64,000 bases of DNA, taken from assembly GCF_000281975.1 (NCBI RefSeq), contig NZ_AKKE01000125.1:1-64000 (forward strand), written 5' to 3'. This DNA comes from Novosphingobium sp. AP12. Its GTDB lineage: Bacteria; Pseudomonadota; Alphaproteobacteria; Sphingomonadales; Sphingomonadaceae. A program made the position numbers and the translations under genes. The notes beneath the pieces are model-generated. The model searched no databases and was not told the DNA's origin. It was given only the letters and a program-made list of their open reading frames with translations. The first letter of the stretch is position 1. Every line of letters starts with the position of its first letter. Below are positions 52,056 through 61,215 of this stretch, one piece after another.

Positions 52056-52708
52056 GCGCCCTTCCCTTGCCCAAGTGCGTCCTCAGTCACGATGAGGATC
52101 TTGCCTTTTTGTTCGACCGACGCCGGCGTCTGCTCGATTCCGAACTTGGCGGTTAGCGAGCCGGCCTGGTCGAAATAGAAGCGGCGCTGGTTGGCTTTCA
52201 TGAGATCGAAGGGCGAGCCCTTGACCATGATGACCTTGGTCTTGAGATCGTCGCCTTGCGCCATCGCCCAGGACACTTGCGCGGGATCATCGCCGTCGAT
52301 GAAGAGCAGCTTTTGCGTCATCGAGATCTTGTCGAGCGGGTTGATCCGCTGGCCGGCGGCCGCGATGAGGTTGCCCTTGTGATCGCGGATATCGCTTTCG
52401 ATCACGACGGTCGGATCGAACTCCCAGGCGCGGTCTTCGATCGCCGCGCTGATGCCGGCGACGGGCGCTGGCCGCATCACGCGAGCCTTCACCTTCTCGG
52501 CAAACCGCGCGTTGAGCTCGTCGAGCTTGCCGCTGGCCTTGGCGCTTTCCAGCTTGGCGCGGATCACATCGAGGAGGTCGGGCTCGACCACCGGCCAGGC
52601 TTCACCGACCTGACCGTGATCAACCGCATGGGCGGGTGTCTGCCAAGGCAGGATCGTGCCACCGACGGCGCCGACGAGGGCGGCGAGAGCGAACGGCAGG
52701 ATCTTCAC
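52052..52708 (-). CDS. traW: F-type conjugation protein TraW
   Basis: A periplasmic pilus-assembly protein. 218 aa with a signal peptide (cleavage near PAHA). TraW core blocks are RAWEFDPTVVIESDIRDHKG, GQRINPLDKI, LLFIDGDDPAQVSWA and GSPFDLMKANQRRFYFDQAG, then FGIEQTPASVEQKG near the end. It acts with TrbC in F. It overlaps the S26 peptidase gene upstream and the 93-codon gene downstream. Confidence 0.94.
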   Translation of the reverse strand: MKILPFALAALVGAVGGTILPWQTPAHAVDHGQVGEAWPVVEPDLLDVIRAKLESAKASGKLDELNARFAEKVKARVMRPAPVAGISAAIEDRAWEFDPTVVIESDIRDHKGNLIAAAGQRINPLDKISMTQKLLFIDGDDPAQVSWAMAQGDDLKTKVIMVKGSPFDLMKANQRRFYFDQAGSLTAKFGIEQTPASVEQKGKILIVTEDALGQGKGA

Positions 52709-53241
52709 AGGATGGCCCTCCCCACCCCAGCGATGCGATGACCGCAGACGAACCCAATCGCCGCGTAACGGCTGTCGAAGCCGTCCTTGTGGTCGGTCCC
52801 GGCAAAGACACAGTTCCGGGGAACCGTGCCGACAGGTCCTGCCTCGAGCGGGTCGCCGCGACGGGTCAGAGGCTTGAGTCGAGCGACCTTGTGACCGTTG
52901 ACCAGGACGTCGCTACCATTGCGGCTAACGACGTCACCCGGGATGCCGTACGCGATCTTGGCAAAGGCCGAAGGGTGCTCACCAAAATACTTAATGACCA
53001 GTGGATCGGAGCCTGGGTTGAAGATCACGTAGTCGCCGCGTGCAGGAAACCGGCCCGCCTCGACAAGGAACGCCCAATTCGGCAGCGATTCACTCTCGTT
53101 GATCATCAACGCGTGAGAGCTCCCCCAGTGAGACAGGCTCTGGAGCGCGAGGGCCCCAACCGCGAGCGCGCCGATCGCTGCAAGCTTCTTGCCGAAGCTC
53201 AGGCGAAGCCGCGCCGGTGCTGGATCACTGCGCGTTGCCAC
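52705..53241 (-). CDS. S26-family signal peptidase of the conjugation system (TraF/LepB-like)
   Basis: A 178-aa membrane-anchored serine peptidase: one helix (about 20-38), the nucleophile region ESLPNWAFLV (Ser 52), and the base region AKIAYGIPGDVV (Lys 95), as in plasmid TraF/LepB-type S26 enzymes. In related systems it trims pilin or other exported Tra proteins. I chose GTG 53241 (MATRSD-like N-terminus), overlapping trbI by 17 bases; in-frame sequence to 53304 lies inside trbI. F itself uses the host LepB, so this gene is an addition to the F plan. Confidence 0.83.
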   Translation of the reverse strand: MATRSDPAPARLRLSFGKKLAAIGALAVGALALQSLSHWGSSHALMINESESLPNWAFLVEAGRFPARGDYVIFNPGSDPLVIKYFGEHPSAFAKIAYGIPGDVVSRNGSDVLVNGHKVARLKPLTRRGDPLEAGPVGTVPRNCVFAGTDHKDGFDSRYAAIGFVCGHRIAGVGRAIL

Positions 53242-53803
53242 CGGCCGCTCCCACGGTGTCGAGGGGCAATCCGGTAGGGGCATTCTGGCCGCCGTTCGCA
53301 GCAAGATAGGCCTGCATGTCCTGCTCGACCGGCGTGACAGCCGCGACCTTGGGCATCGGCACCTTGGAATAGACCGCCTGCTTCACCTGAGCGGTAATGT
53401 CCGGAATGTCGCCGCCGATGACAGCCTCGTTGACCAGCACCACACGGCCCGACTTGCCGACCTCGGCCACGGCCTTGTCGAGCTCGGCCATGAACCGCGT
53501 CGTGGCGGCGGCGGCAGTCTGATCGTCGCTGCCCGAGCGGGCCTGCGCCTGCAGGTACTCGGTCATGACGCCCTGCAGCTGCAGCTTTACGAGCTGGCCC
53601 TCGCCGGGAGCGGGAGTGACGAGGCTCTTGGTCACCCAGGCTCCCCAGCAGGAGACACCAATTAACGCACCGACCATCAGGACCTGACGCGCATCGATGC
53701 CGCGCCTGGTCGGCTTGCGCGTCGCGGTGACAGCTGGCCGCTTGGGGGCAGCGGGCTCGGCTGCCGGTTCGCCGGCGGTGTGAGGAGCCTCGAGATCAGT
53801 CAT
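53225..53803 (-). CDS. trbI: F-type conjugation protein TrbI
   Basis: A 192-aa inner-membrane protein: a proline/alanine-rich cytoplasmic N-terminus, one helix (about 40-60) and a periplasmic part with GRVVLVNEAVIGGDIPDITAQV, the TrbI/TraW-region pattern seen in F-type operons. In F, TrbI influences pilus length and retraction. Position between traC and traW agrees with the F order traC-trbI-traW. Confidence 0.82.
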   Translation of the reverse strand: MTDLEAPHTAGEPAAEPAAPKRPAVTATRKPTRRGIDARQVLMVGALIGVSCWGAWVTKSLVTPAPGEGQLVKLQLQGVMTEYLQAQARSGSDDQTAAAATTRFMAELDKAVAEVGKSGRVVLVNEAVIGGDIPDITAQVKQAVYSKVPMPKVAAVTPVEQDMQAYLAANGGQNAPTGLPLDTVGAAGGNAQ

Positions 53804-54134
53804 TGGCGCTTCCCTTGAAGAAGACCTGCATGAGCGAATGGCGGCGGAAGAACCCGGAGGCGCAGAAGGCCCCGGACACGCTCCACAGCAGGATCATGTC
53901 GAACTGGTGCTGGCGGTCGGCGCCGGCGACGATGTAGCGCGAGGCGAGGTTGGCCAGGTGGTGCATCATCCCCGGGATCGAGAAGCTACCGATCGTGAAG
54001 GCGACCAGGCCAACCAAGCCAAAGGCGACGAGCGCGTTTACCGCGAGCCATCCCGACAGGCGGAGGGACACCGCAAGAACAACCTGCCGAGAGGGCTTGT
54101 AGGTCGCGCGGCGAGGAACCGGGTACGCCGTCAT
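53796..54134 (-). CDS. Membrane protein of unknown function between traC and trbI
   Basis: A 112-aa protein with two helices (about 25-50 and 80-97) and short basic ends. It overlaps traC by four bases (ATGA) and trbI by eight. No family recognised. The conserved position in the transfer operon and tight coupling argue for a role in the inner-membrane complex. Confidence 0.66.
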   Translation of the reverse strand: MTAYPVPRRATYKPSRQVVLAVSLRLSGWLAVNALVAFGLVGLVAFTIGSFSIPGMMHHLANLASRYIVAGADRQHQFDMILLWSVSGAFCASGFFRRHSLMQVFFKGSAND

Positions 54135-56695
54135 TCCGCTGCCTCCAGCAAATCCTCGCTGGGTCGAACCCGATCCGGGAAGGCAACGATCTCGATGGCG
54201 TCAGCGACGGACCAGCCTTGGTGCACCAGCGCCTCGATGCGGGCGAAGACGTCGGGGCTCGAGGAGTAGAGTGTGCCCGAATAAGCATCGAGCACGAGCC
54301 GGCACACTGTCTCCGTCTCGGGACCACGGATCAGCAGGTCAGAATACTCGACCCCGTTGCGCTTCAAGGAGCGCAGCAGGGTCTCGGTGTAGGCGGTCAT
54401 CTCGAAGCGGTCAGACTTGCGGAAGTCCGAGATCGTCTCGGCCTTTTGCTGCAGGATCAGGAACCAATCGGAGTTCTCGAGCGCGGCGCGGCTGCCGTCC
54501 GACTTATAGTAGTCGTTGATCGACTGCGTCGCGGTGATGAGCGAGGCGCCGTATTTGCGGCATGTGCGCGAGTAGGTCTCGACGAAGTCGGCCATGGCGC
54601 CGCCCTTGAGCATCTGCCACGCTTCATCGATCAGCAGCGCCTTGGGGATCGAGCGGCTCATGCGCCGCATCGTCTGCGAGGCCACGAACATGATCGAGGT
54701 GAGGACGACGCTGCGGAGCTCCTCGCGCGAGGCAAGGTCGGAGAGCTCGAAGACGGTGAGGTCGGCCGAGAGGTCGAGGTTGCTGTCACCGAGGAAGAAA
54801 CGGCCGTAGGTGCCGTCGCTCGAGAACGGCAGCAGCGACATCGCCAGATCCACCGCAGACTCATGACTGTGCAGCTTCAAGGAGGCAATGACGTCGTCGA
54901 CGGTGCCGTCGCGCTGGCGCTCGTTCCAGACTGCATTGACGGCCTGGTCGATGAGGCCGCGCTCGGTGTCGTTGAGCCGGTTCTCGTAGCGGGCCATCTG
55001 CGACAGGATCGCCTTGAGCATTGCCAGGCAGTCGACGAGGTAATCCTCGTCCTCGCCTGCGAGATCGAGATCGATCATGCGAAACGGGTTGATCGAGATG
55101 CCCGAGGACAGCTTGAACTCGGTGAAGGTGCCGCTCAGCGCTTTGGCCATGTGCTCAAAGGAGCGGCCATCGTCGATGACGATCGTCTTGGCGCGCACGC
55201 CGGCAAGGCTTGCGGTGAGGTCCTGCAGCAGCACCGACTTGCCCGAGCCCGACTTGCCGGCGATCGCGACGTTGTGGTTCCCCGCCTTGTTCTGGAACGG
55301 CGACCAGAACTGGGGCTGACCGCGCCGGCCGACGAACAGCACGTGCGGGATGTGGCCGCCTACGTACTCACCCTGGAGCGGGGCAATCGCCGCTACATTG
55401 GACGAGAGCATGGTGCGAAAGCGCTTCATGCGTTCCAGGTCCGACTGCAGGCCATCGGCGACCATCAGCGGGAAGTGCGACATGAACGCGGGAAGCTGGA
55501 TGTGCGTCTCGTCGATGAGATCCCACCCGGCCGCCTTGTAGAGGCCCTTGATCGCGCGCTCGGCGGTCTCCGCGGTGCCGCGCGGGGCGATGATCGAGAC
55601 CGAATAGTAGCAGCGGATCAGCTTCTCGCCGCTCTTGACCCGCTCCTGGACCGCACGCCACTCTGCAGCCTGATCCTTGAGCTTGGGGACCAGCTTGACG
55701 CCCTGCCCTTCGGAAAGCGACTGCGTGCGTACGAACTTGCGGCCGGCCTTTGATTCCGAGCTCTCAACTCCGGGGGTCACGCCGCAGACCGACTGCAGCG
55801 TCGGACAAGGCAGGCAGAGCTTGGGATTGAAGATGTCGCCGATAGTCTTCTGAGTATCCCAGGGCGCCCAACGGTCGGGGAAATTGCGGATCGACATGGT
55901 GCGCACATCGAAGCGCTCAGGCACGTAGTCCTCGTACTCAGGCACGCCGTCGACCACGGAGCCGGTCGGGCGAAGCGACTGGGAGTGCAGCAGCAGGCGG
56001 TCCTTCTCGACGTGAGTGACCAGGTCGCGGCGCACACACTGCTCGTTGATCGGATCGAAGCGGTTGTAGCCCGGTGCGTCGTCGCCCGCCCCGGTCGAAG
56101 GTGAGAGGATCTCGTCGAAGAAGCGGATCAACTCGACCGGCTCCAGGATCCGCACCGGGATGTTGATGGAGTCGAGGGCGGAGACCAGGCCCTCGCGCAT
56201 CGTGATGAGGTCGTCGAGCTTGATGCCCGAGCCGTCCGGCGCGCCCACCGAGGCCAGCACCCGGAAATTGCGCAAGTGGAACGGACCGTCGCTGGCGAGC
56301 GACTTCCAGGCTCCACCGCGCAGCTTCTCCGCACGGTGACGCGCGAGCGTGGAGAAGACGCCGCCGGCCTCCATGCGCGGCAGCATCCATTCGGTAAGCT
56401 TCTCGGCGATGCGAGGGCTCGAATAGTTGACGATGCTGAACGCGGAGCCGGGAAGCAGAATGTCGGCAAAGATGGTGCCGATGATGTCGGCGGTACGCTC
56501 GTCGCCGCCGATCATCGGCGCCAGCTCGAGCACGAACCCCTTAGAACGGACCTGGTAGAAGATCTTGCGGGTCTCGTCGAACGAGCGGTAGCCCAAGTAA
56601 TGCGAGAGCATAGGCACGGCAGCGGGCCTAGCCCTGACCTCGGGCTTGCGGGCATCGCCGAGGACCATTTCGCGAAGGTTGTCTAGCAAGCCCAT
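54131..56695 (-). CDS. traC: F-type secretion ATPase TraC
   Basis: The VirB4-like ATPase that drives pilus assembly at the inner membrane. 854 aa, close to F TraC. Walker A is AIAGKSGSGKSVLL near residues 474-487, Walker B is ALLIDEAWQML near 688, and ATQSINDYY lies in the C-terminal motor. The N-terminal TraC domain covers about 30-450. ATG 56695 starts MGLLDNLREM; an in-frame extension to 56839 would run into traV. The 511-codon open frame opposite is a shadow. Confidence 0.97.
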   Translation of the reverse strand: MGLLDNLREMVLGDARKPEVRARPAAVPMLSHYLGYRSFDETRKIFYQVRSKGFVLELAPMIGGDERTADIIGTIFADILLPGSAFSIVNYSSPRIAEKLTEWMLPRMEAGGVFSTLARHRAEKLRGGAWKSLASDGPFHLRNFRVLASVGAPDGSGIKLDDLITMREGLVSALDSINIPVRILEPVELIRFFDEILSPSTGAGDDAPGYNRFDPINEQCVRRDLVTHVEKDRLLLHSQSLRPTGSVVDGVPEYEDYVPERFDVRTMSIRNFPDRWAPWDTQKTIGDIFNPKLCLPCPTLQSVCGVTPGVESSESKAGRKFVRTQSLSEGQGVKLVPKLKDQAAEWRAVQERVKSGEKLIRCYYSVSIIAPRGTAETAERAIKGLYKAAGWDLIDETHIQLPAFMSHFPLMVADGLQSDLERMKRFRTMLSSNVAAIAPLQGEYVGGHIPHVLFVGRRGQPQFWSPFQNKAGNHNVAIAGKSGSGKSVLLQDLTASLAGVRAKTIVIDDGRSFEHMAKALSGTFTEFKLSSGISINPFRMIDLDLAGEDEDYLVDCLAMLKAILSQMARYENRLNDTERGLIDQAVNAVWNERQRDGTVDDVIASLKLHSHESAVDLAMSLLPFSSDGTYGRFFLGDSNLDLSADLTVFELSDLASREELRSVVLTSIMFVASQTMRRMSRSIPKALLIDEAWQMLKGGAMADFVETYSRTCRKYGASLITATQSINDYYKSDGSRAALENSDWFLILQQKAETISDFRKSDRFEMTAYTETLLRSLKRNGVEYSDLLIRGPETETVCRLVLDAYSGTLYSSSPDVFARIEALVHQGWSVADAIEIVAFPDRVRPSEDLLEAAE

Positions 56696-56702
56696 GGGGA
56701 TA

Positions 56703-57356
56703 TCACTCCGGGGAGGGGAAGGAGGCTGCCTGACGGCGTGCGCGCTTCGACAGCTTGGCGTCGACATCGGCCTTGATCCGATCGACGGCCTTGGCGGCCG
56801 GCGCGGTTGCCACCTTGGGAGCGTTCGCTGCCGCCGCACCGTTATCCGCCAGCACCGCCGCCTCGTCGCCGCCCGAGGTCATCGAGATCAGCGCAGGCGC
56901 GCTCTGCGCGGCAGCAAGAAGACCACGAGCCTCGCCACGACCACGCGAGCGGCTTGCCAGCTCGACGCTGCTGGCCGTACGCCCCGGAAGCGCCACGGCG
57001 GCCGCAACAGCGCGGCGCTCATGGGTAACACCCGCGACGTCCGTGTAGGCCGGGAAGACGATGCTCAGCTGGTAGCCCTGGTTCTGGCTCGCGATCACGC
57101 CTTGCGCATTGGCCATCTGGGCCCGGCCGCCATCGCCATCATCGACCTTGTAAGGGCCTGCGGGCGCCATGAGCTCGTTGGCATCAGCCTGCGTGATCTC
57201 GGACAGAGCTTTGTCGTCGATCGAAATCGACGGAGCGCAGACGCCGTCAGGTGCCTCGCACTTGAAGGATCCGTTGATATTGGACCCGAATGTGGTGCAG
57301 CCCGACGTCAGCACCAGGGCGGCGAGCGTGAGCGAAGCCGGGATCGAGGCCCGCAT
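56703..57356 (-). CDS. traV: F-type conjugation lipoprotein TraV
   Basis: The VirB7-like outer-membrane lipoprotein that helps anchor TraK and TraB. 217 aa with lipobox LTSGC (Cys 20), then NGSFKCEAPDGVCAPSI, the TraV signature with two cysteines. The C-terminal half is Ala/Arg-rich and longer than in F (171 aa). Its ATG overlaps the dsbC stop (TGATG), and traC follows after seven bases. Confidence 0.93.
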   Translation of the reverse strand: MRASIPASLTLAALVLTSGCTTFGSNINGSFKCEAPDGVCAPSISIDDKALSEITQADANELMAPAGPYKVDDGDGGRAQMANAQGVIASQNQGYQLSIVFPAYTDVAGVTHERRAVAAAVALPGRTASSVELASRSRGRGEARGLLAAAQSAPALISMTSGGDEAAVLADNGAAAANAPKVATAPAAKAVDRIKADVDAKLSKRARRQAASFPSPE

Positions 57357-58171
57357 CAGCTTGCTCCGTTCAGCCAGGACTCGAGGAACTCGCGCGGGCG
57401 GTAGCCATGGACCACCGCGCCATCGCTGCGCACGATCACCGGGGTGCCGGCAAACCCGTTCTTCCGCGCGAACGCCTCATTAGCATCGAGCCCGCTGGTG
57501 TCGCACTTGCCGGCGGGGGGCAGGCTCTCGCCATTGTAGGCTCGCACCAGCGCCTTCGGCTTGTCGGCCGAGCAGATCACCGCATCCGAGAGCGAGCGCG
57601 TCCCGAGCACCGAGATCGGCCGCTCGATGACCTTGACGTTCATGCCCGAGAGCGTCTCGTGAAGCCGGTTGCAGTAGCCGCAGCGAAAATCGCTGAAGAC
57701 AGTGACCGTTTGCGTCCCCGAGCCCCACTTGACCGCGCCTGAGGCTGGCAGACCGTCAAGCGCCACCTTCTGCATGGGATTGCCGGGGCCGGGTTGCGCA
57801 GGCCGTGTGGGGGCTGACACGGCCTGCGCCTCGTCGGAAACCTGAGGACTGGCGGCTCCTCCGACGAGTGTTTCGGGGCTGATCTCGAGCAGGCGCGCGG
57901 CGGTCAGATCCTGCCGCGTCTCCATGTCGTAGACCCGCCCAATGACGAGATACCGACCCGCCGGATCGGTATAGAACAGGTTGCTGCCAGCCTGCACTTC
58001 ACAAAGCCCCGCGATCTTGCCGCACTTGACCGAAGTCAGCGGTGTCTTGGGCAGGCGCGTGGTCAGCGCCTTGGTCAGCGATGCATCAGCATCGGCGGTG
58101 GCGGCATAGAGGCCAGAGCCTCCGGCGAGAGCGCTGAGCGCCGCGGCGCAGCCAAGAATTGCCTTACGCAT
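57356..58171 (-). CDS. dsbC: DsbC-like disulfide isomerase of the tra operon
   Basis: A periplasmic thiol:disulfide isomerase of 271 aa: a signal peptide, a DsbC dimerisation-type N-terminal domain (about 28-95), a Pro/Ala linker, and a thioredoxin domain with the CGYC active site near residues 163-166 and the cis-proline GTPVIV. It probably folds the cysteine-rich TraN, TraU and TraH. F-like systems often encode DsbC here. It is coupled to traV. Confidence 0.92.
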   Translation of the reverse strand: MRKAILGCAAALSALAGGSGLYAATADADASLTKALTTRLPKTPLTSVKCGKIAGLCEVQAGSNLFYTDPAGRYLVIGRVYDMETRQDLTAARLLEISPETLVGGAASPQVSDEAQAVSAPTRPAQPGPGNPMQKVALDGLPASGAVKWGSGTQTVTVFSDFRCGYCNRLHETLSGMNVKVIERPISVLGTRSLSDAVICSADKPKALVRAYNGESLPPAGKCDTSGLDANEAFARKNGFAGTPVIVRSDGAVVHGYRPREFLESWLNGAS

Positions 58172-58179
58172 GGATCACC

Positions 58180-59496
58180 TCAATTGCGGATGAAGGTTCC
58201 GTCGAGGAACACGACCTCGACGTCGGCGCCGGTCGGCATTTCGATGACCGGCTGATACTGCTCGGCACGCTCGATCAGGTAGTTCGAGACGGTGTCTCCC
58301 GCAGTGGAGACGCCCTCACCGACGCCGCCCTTGAGGATGTCGCCGGTGCTGAGCTGGTCGCGCTTGCCATCGACGCTGACGTTGGCGCCCTGGAAGATCG
58401 AGTTGGTGTTGGCGGTGAAGCCGCGCCCGAAGCCGCCGGCGAGACCCGCGAGAAAGGCCTGCCCGATCAGGCCGCCTTCGCGGCTGACCACCCTGCCCCG
58501 CAAGCCCACCTTGCCCCCGAAGGAGATGAAACCCTTGACTTCGGAAACCGCGTAGCGGCCGCCCGGCTGCGGGCAGGTCATGCGCTGCAGCTTTACATAG
58601 ACCTTCTCGGACGAGAGATCGCCGTAGGCGGCGCCATTGACCATGCAGCCCTGGACCCGCGTACGCAGCAGCTTGCCGTCCGAGAACACCGAGCGCGCAG
58701 GACCCGTGATGCGTAGCAGTACGGGCAGCGGATCGCCCTGGCTCCGCACATTGGTGGCGGCATCGACGCCTACTACGACCTTGGCCTGTGCCATCGAGTT
58801 GGGCGGCAGATAGTTGGGGCTGTCGGTGTAGACCGCCGCCTGCTTTCCGCCGGCGTCGATCCGCTTGCCGTCGCCCGTTGGCCCTGCTGGCCCACCGCTG
58901 AACGAGACCAGCTTGACCTCGTTGGATCGGGCCATTGGCCCGGCGCCGCCAAGACCCATAGCGCGAGCCGCTGCGGCAGCGCCGGGTGCACCGGCGTCAG
59001 CGCTGGGGCCGGCGCCCTTCCCTACCTGTTGCTTGAGCTCCCGGTTCTCGCGCTCGTAAGCATCGAGGACCCGCGTCGCATCCGCCTTCATCTGCTCGTT
59101 TTCCTGGCGCAGCGCCTGAAGCTCGCTCTGCACCTGGTCGACCTTGGTAACCGCAGTCTGGACGCCCTTGAGCTGGTTGGTCTGGGCCGTCTGCTGGTGA
59201 TCGTACATCGACATCCAGTCCTGATCGGCGCGTTGCCGGTTGAGGATGGCGTCGGTCGAGACCTCGACCTTGTCGTCGCCTTCCTTGACGGCAGCGAGCT
59301 TCTCGCTCTTGGTGTCGGTACCCAGCACGAACCACATGGCGGCGAGACCGATCAGGCCGCCACCGCCGTAGAGGATCAGCTTCTGTCGCTTCTCGGTCGA
59401 TGAGTTTTCGGCGATCATGCCGCCATCGTCGAGCTCGTCGAGAGCCTCGCCCTGCTGCTCGTCGACGTTCTTGGCTTTGCGGGTGAAGATATCCAT
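58180..59496 (-). CDS. traB: F-type conjugation protein TraB (VirB10-like)
   Basis: The envelope-spanning core-complex protein. 438 aa with a cytoplasmic N-terminus, one helix (about 41-60), a coiled-coil region (about 90-160, QVQSELQALRQENEQMKADA), a Gly/Ala-rich segment and the VirB10-like C-terminal domain (VSREGGLIGQAFLAGLAGGF, VEVVFLDGTFI). It overlaps the traK stop by one base. It contacts TraK/TraV in the outer membrane. Confidence 0.95.
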   Translation of the reverse strand: MDIFTRKAKNVDEQQGEALDELDDGGMIAENSSTEKRQKLILYGGGGLIGLAAMWFVLGTDTKSEKLAAVKEGDDKVEVSTDAILNRQRADQDWMSMYDHQQTAQTNQLKGVQTAVTKVDQVQSELQALRQENEQMKADATRVLDAYERENRELKQQVGKGAGPSADAGAPGAAAAARAMGLGGAGPMARSNEVKLVSFSGGPAGPTGDGKRIDAGGKQAAVYTDSPNYLPPNSMAQAKVVVGVDAATNVRSQGDPLPVLLRITGPARSVFSDGKLLRTRVQGCMVNGAAYGDLSSEKVYVKLQRMTCPQPGGRYAVSEVKGFISFGGKVGLRGRVVSREGGLIGQAFLAGLAGGFGRGFTANTNSIFQGANVSVDGKRDQLSTGDILKGGVGEGVSTAGDTVSNYLIERAEQYQPVIEMPTGADVEVVFLDGTFIRN

Positions 59497-60299
59497 TACA
59501 GGTCTCCTGCAGGCACGATGACATAGGCGCCTGTGGCCTGCCCTGGTTGTAGGGAGGCGTTGGAGATGCTGATCGCGATCGCGCCCTGCGAAGCAATGGT
59601 GTCATCACTCACAACCACCGGCTCCTTGCCGGTGTTCTCGATGCGCAGGACCTTGCCGGCCATCGACAGCCCATCGTATTCGCTGACGAGCTGGACCTTC
59701 AGGTTGCCGACGTTGACCGGCGTGCGCGGCTGATCGCGGATCTCGAAGCCTTCGAGTGGCTTCTGCTCGAACATGGCCCGCACCAGGGTCACGGCCTGCT
59801 GGTCGAGCGGCAGATTGGACTTAAACGCGACCGCCTGCGGCTTGGCCGGTTTCGCCATGTCGGCATTGGTCACGAAGACCTGCTTGGCCTCGATGCCGCT
59901 CACCTTACACACGAACTTGTAGACGAAGCCCTTCTGCGTGGTGCCGAAGAACGAGATCGTGGACCGAGTGTAGCCCTCCGGGACCGAGATATAGATGTCT
60001 CCACGCGTGGGCTCGTTGACGATCCCGAAGTCCTCGGTGACAATCCCGGTGGTAACCTTGGACACTGACGCAAACTGATCGTCCTTGAGCGAGATGCGCG
60101 TCAGGTCCTGCTTGGAAGCATCGCAATCGACTGCCCCGTTGTCGGTCGCAATGACGCTTTGGTCCGCCAGCGCCGGAACCGCCGTCATGAGCCCTGCTCC
60201 CAGGAGGAGTGTACCCAGGCAGCGCTTGGCGAAGCAGTCGATGGAGGAAAGCAGCGTGACGCCCGAAGCGATCTCGCAGGCGGCTACGACGTCAGTCAT
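59496..60299 (-). CDS. traK: F-type conjugation secretin-like protein TraK
   Basis: The VirB9-like core component. 267 aa with a signal peptide (cleavage near PALADQ) and the TraK pattern: ISLKDDQFASV, TRGDIYISVPEG, FFGTTQKGFVYKFVC and VLRIENTGKEPV near the C-terminal end. I chose ATG 60299, which overlaps the traE stop by eight bases; the N-terminal 25 residues before the hydrophobic stretch are long for a signal peptide, so a later start (ATG in LGAGLM is too late) cannot be excluded. Confidence 0.9.
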   Translation of the reverse strand: MTDVVAACEIASGVTLLSSIDCFAKRCLGTLLLGAGLMTAVPALADQSVIATDNGAVDCDASKQDLTRISLKDDQFASVSKVTTGIVTEDFGIVNEPTRGDIYISVPEGYTRSTISFFGTTQKGFVYKFVCKVSGIEAKQVFVTNADMAKPAKPQAVAFKSNLPLDQQAVTLVRAMFEQKPLEGFEIRDQPRTPVNVGNLKVQLVSEYDGLSMAGKVLRIENTGKEPVVVSDDTIASQGAIAISISNASLQPGQATGAYVIVPAGDL

Positions 60300-60870
60300 C
60301 GGCGTTGTCCTTGTCCTTGTCCTTTTTGACGACGACACCGAAGCCGCGAAGCTTGAGGCTGAGACCCTCGTACTTCCAAGCGAACTTGAAGACCTTGTTC
60401 TCGCGGCGGACGTCGCGCGAGGCGACGACCGTGTGGAGGACGCCGCCGACTTCGCTGGTCAGTGCCTCTGGATCGACGCGGATCCAGTCGATGGTCACGA
60501 ATTGCGTGACCTGGGAACCCTGCTGCTCCTGCAGGATGCCCATGAGCTTGGATTTGAGCGGACCGCGCGCCTCAGGCGCGGTGATCTCCAGGATGGAGTC
60601 CATCCAATACTGGAGCGTCTCGGGCGAGCGATTGAGCGCGAGCTGCGCCGCATCCCGCGTGACCGCCTCGAGGTAGTCCCTGGAGACGCCCGACGATGAA
60701 ATCGCCATCTGCTTGGGAATGACGGGCTGCAGGATGACTTCACGGTCGCGGCTAGAGGCCATCGTCACCAGCGCGAAGCATAGAATGGCCAGGACAAGAC
60801 AGGCGATCGCCAGCAAGTTGCGTTGCTTGAGCGCGCGCTGCGATTGCTCGTGTGCGAAAGAAAGTTCCAT
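60292..60870 (-). CDS. traE: F-type conjugation protein TraE (VirB5/VirB8 position)
   Basis: An inner-membrane-anchored pilus assembly protein. 192 aa with one N-terminal helix (about 19-38) and a periplasmic domain; SRDYLEAVTRDAAQLALNRSP and GVLHTVVASRDVRRENKVF are typical of TraE. The lysine/aspartate-rich tail (KKDKDKDNADD) is unusual. It starts at ATG 60870, one base from the traL stop. Confidence 0.93.
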   Translation of the reverse strand: MELSFAHEQSQRALKQRNLLAIACLVLAILCFALVTMASSRDREVILQPVIPKQMAISSSGVSRDYLEAVTRDAAQLALNRSPETLQYWMDSILEITAPEARGPLKSKLMGILQEQQGSQVTQFVTIDWIRVDPEALTSEVGGVLHTVVASRDVRRENKVFKFAWKYEGLSLKLRGFGVVVKKDKDKDNADD

Positions 60871-60871
60871 A

Positions 60872-61156
60872 TCAGCCCGCCATGACCCTGAGGTGAGAAG
60901 GCGGAGCGACTTTCAGACCGAAGAACCCGCCCGGCAGGTGCCAATAAGCGAAGTGCAATACCCAATACATCGAACGCCCGGCTCGGAGTTTGCGATAGCC
61001 GAACCAAGCGCCAATTGAGAGAATGAGGCCGATGACAATATGCTGGGCCATGATCCCCCACGCAAAAGGGATGATCATGACTAGAAACTCGTCCAACGTC
61101 CAAAAGCCGATAAGCTCAGGGTCATCGAGATGCTTGGGTATACTGTACGGATCCAT
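60872..61156 (-). CDS. traL: F-type conjugation protein TraL
   Basis: A small inner-membrane protein for pilus tip/base assembly. 94 aa, as in F (91 aa): the hydrophilic start YSIPKHLDDPELIGFWTLDE, helices at about 25-60, and the conserved YWVLHFAYWHLPGG near the end. The open frame continues upstream to 61702, but ATG 61156 gives the family N-terminus. It is separated from traA by 59 bp holding a hairpin. Confidence 0.94.
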   Translation of the reverse strand: MDPYSIPKHLDDPELIGFWTLDEFLVMIIPFAWGIMAQHIVIGLILSIGAWFGYRKLRAGRSMYWVLHFAYWHLPGGFFGLKVAPPSHLRVMAG

Positions 61157-61178
61157 CAAATCGCCCCAGTTTGAAGGA

Positions 61179-61204
61179 GGAGTTACCGGCGCACCGACAA
61201 CTCC
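61179..61204 (-). promoter_or_regulatory. Hairpin between the pilin gene and traL
   Basis: On the minus strand GGAGTT-GT-CGG-TGCG-CCG-GT-AACTCC forms a 6-bp outer stem with an inner 3-bp stem, 11 bp after the traA stop. No T-run follows. It fits a partial terminator or RNA-stabilising hairpin that would keep pilin mRNA more abundant than the rest of the operon. Confidence 0.5.
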
Positions 61205-61215
61205 CCATCCAAGCG

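Noticed and set aside
54218..55753. 511-codon open frame opposite traC
   Set aside because: Antisense shadow of a certain ATPase gene; low-complexity composition.
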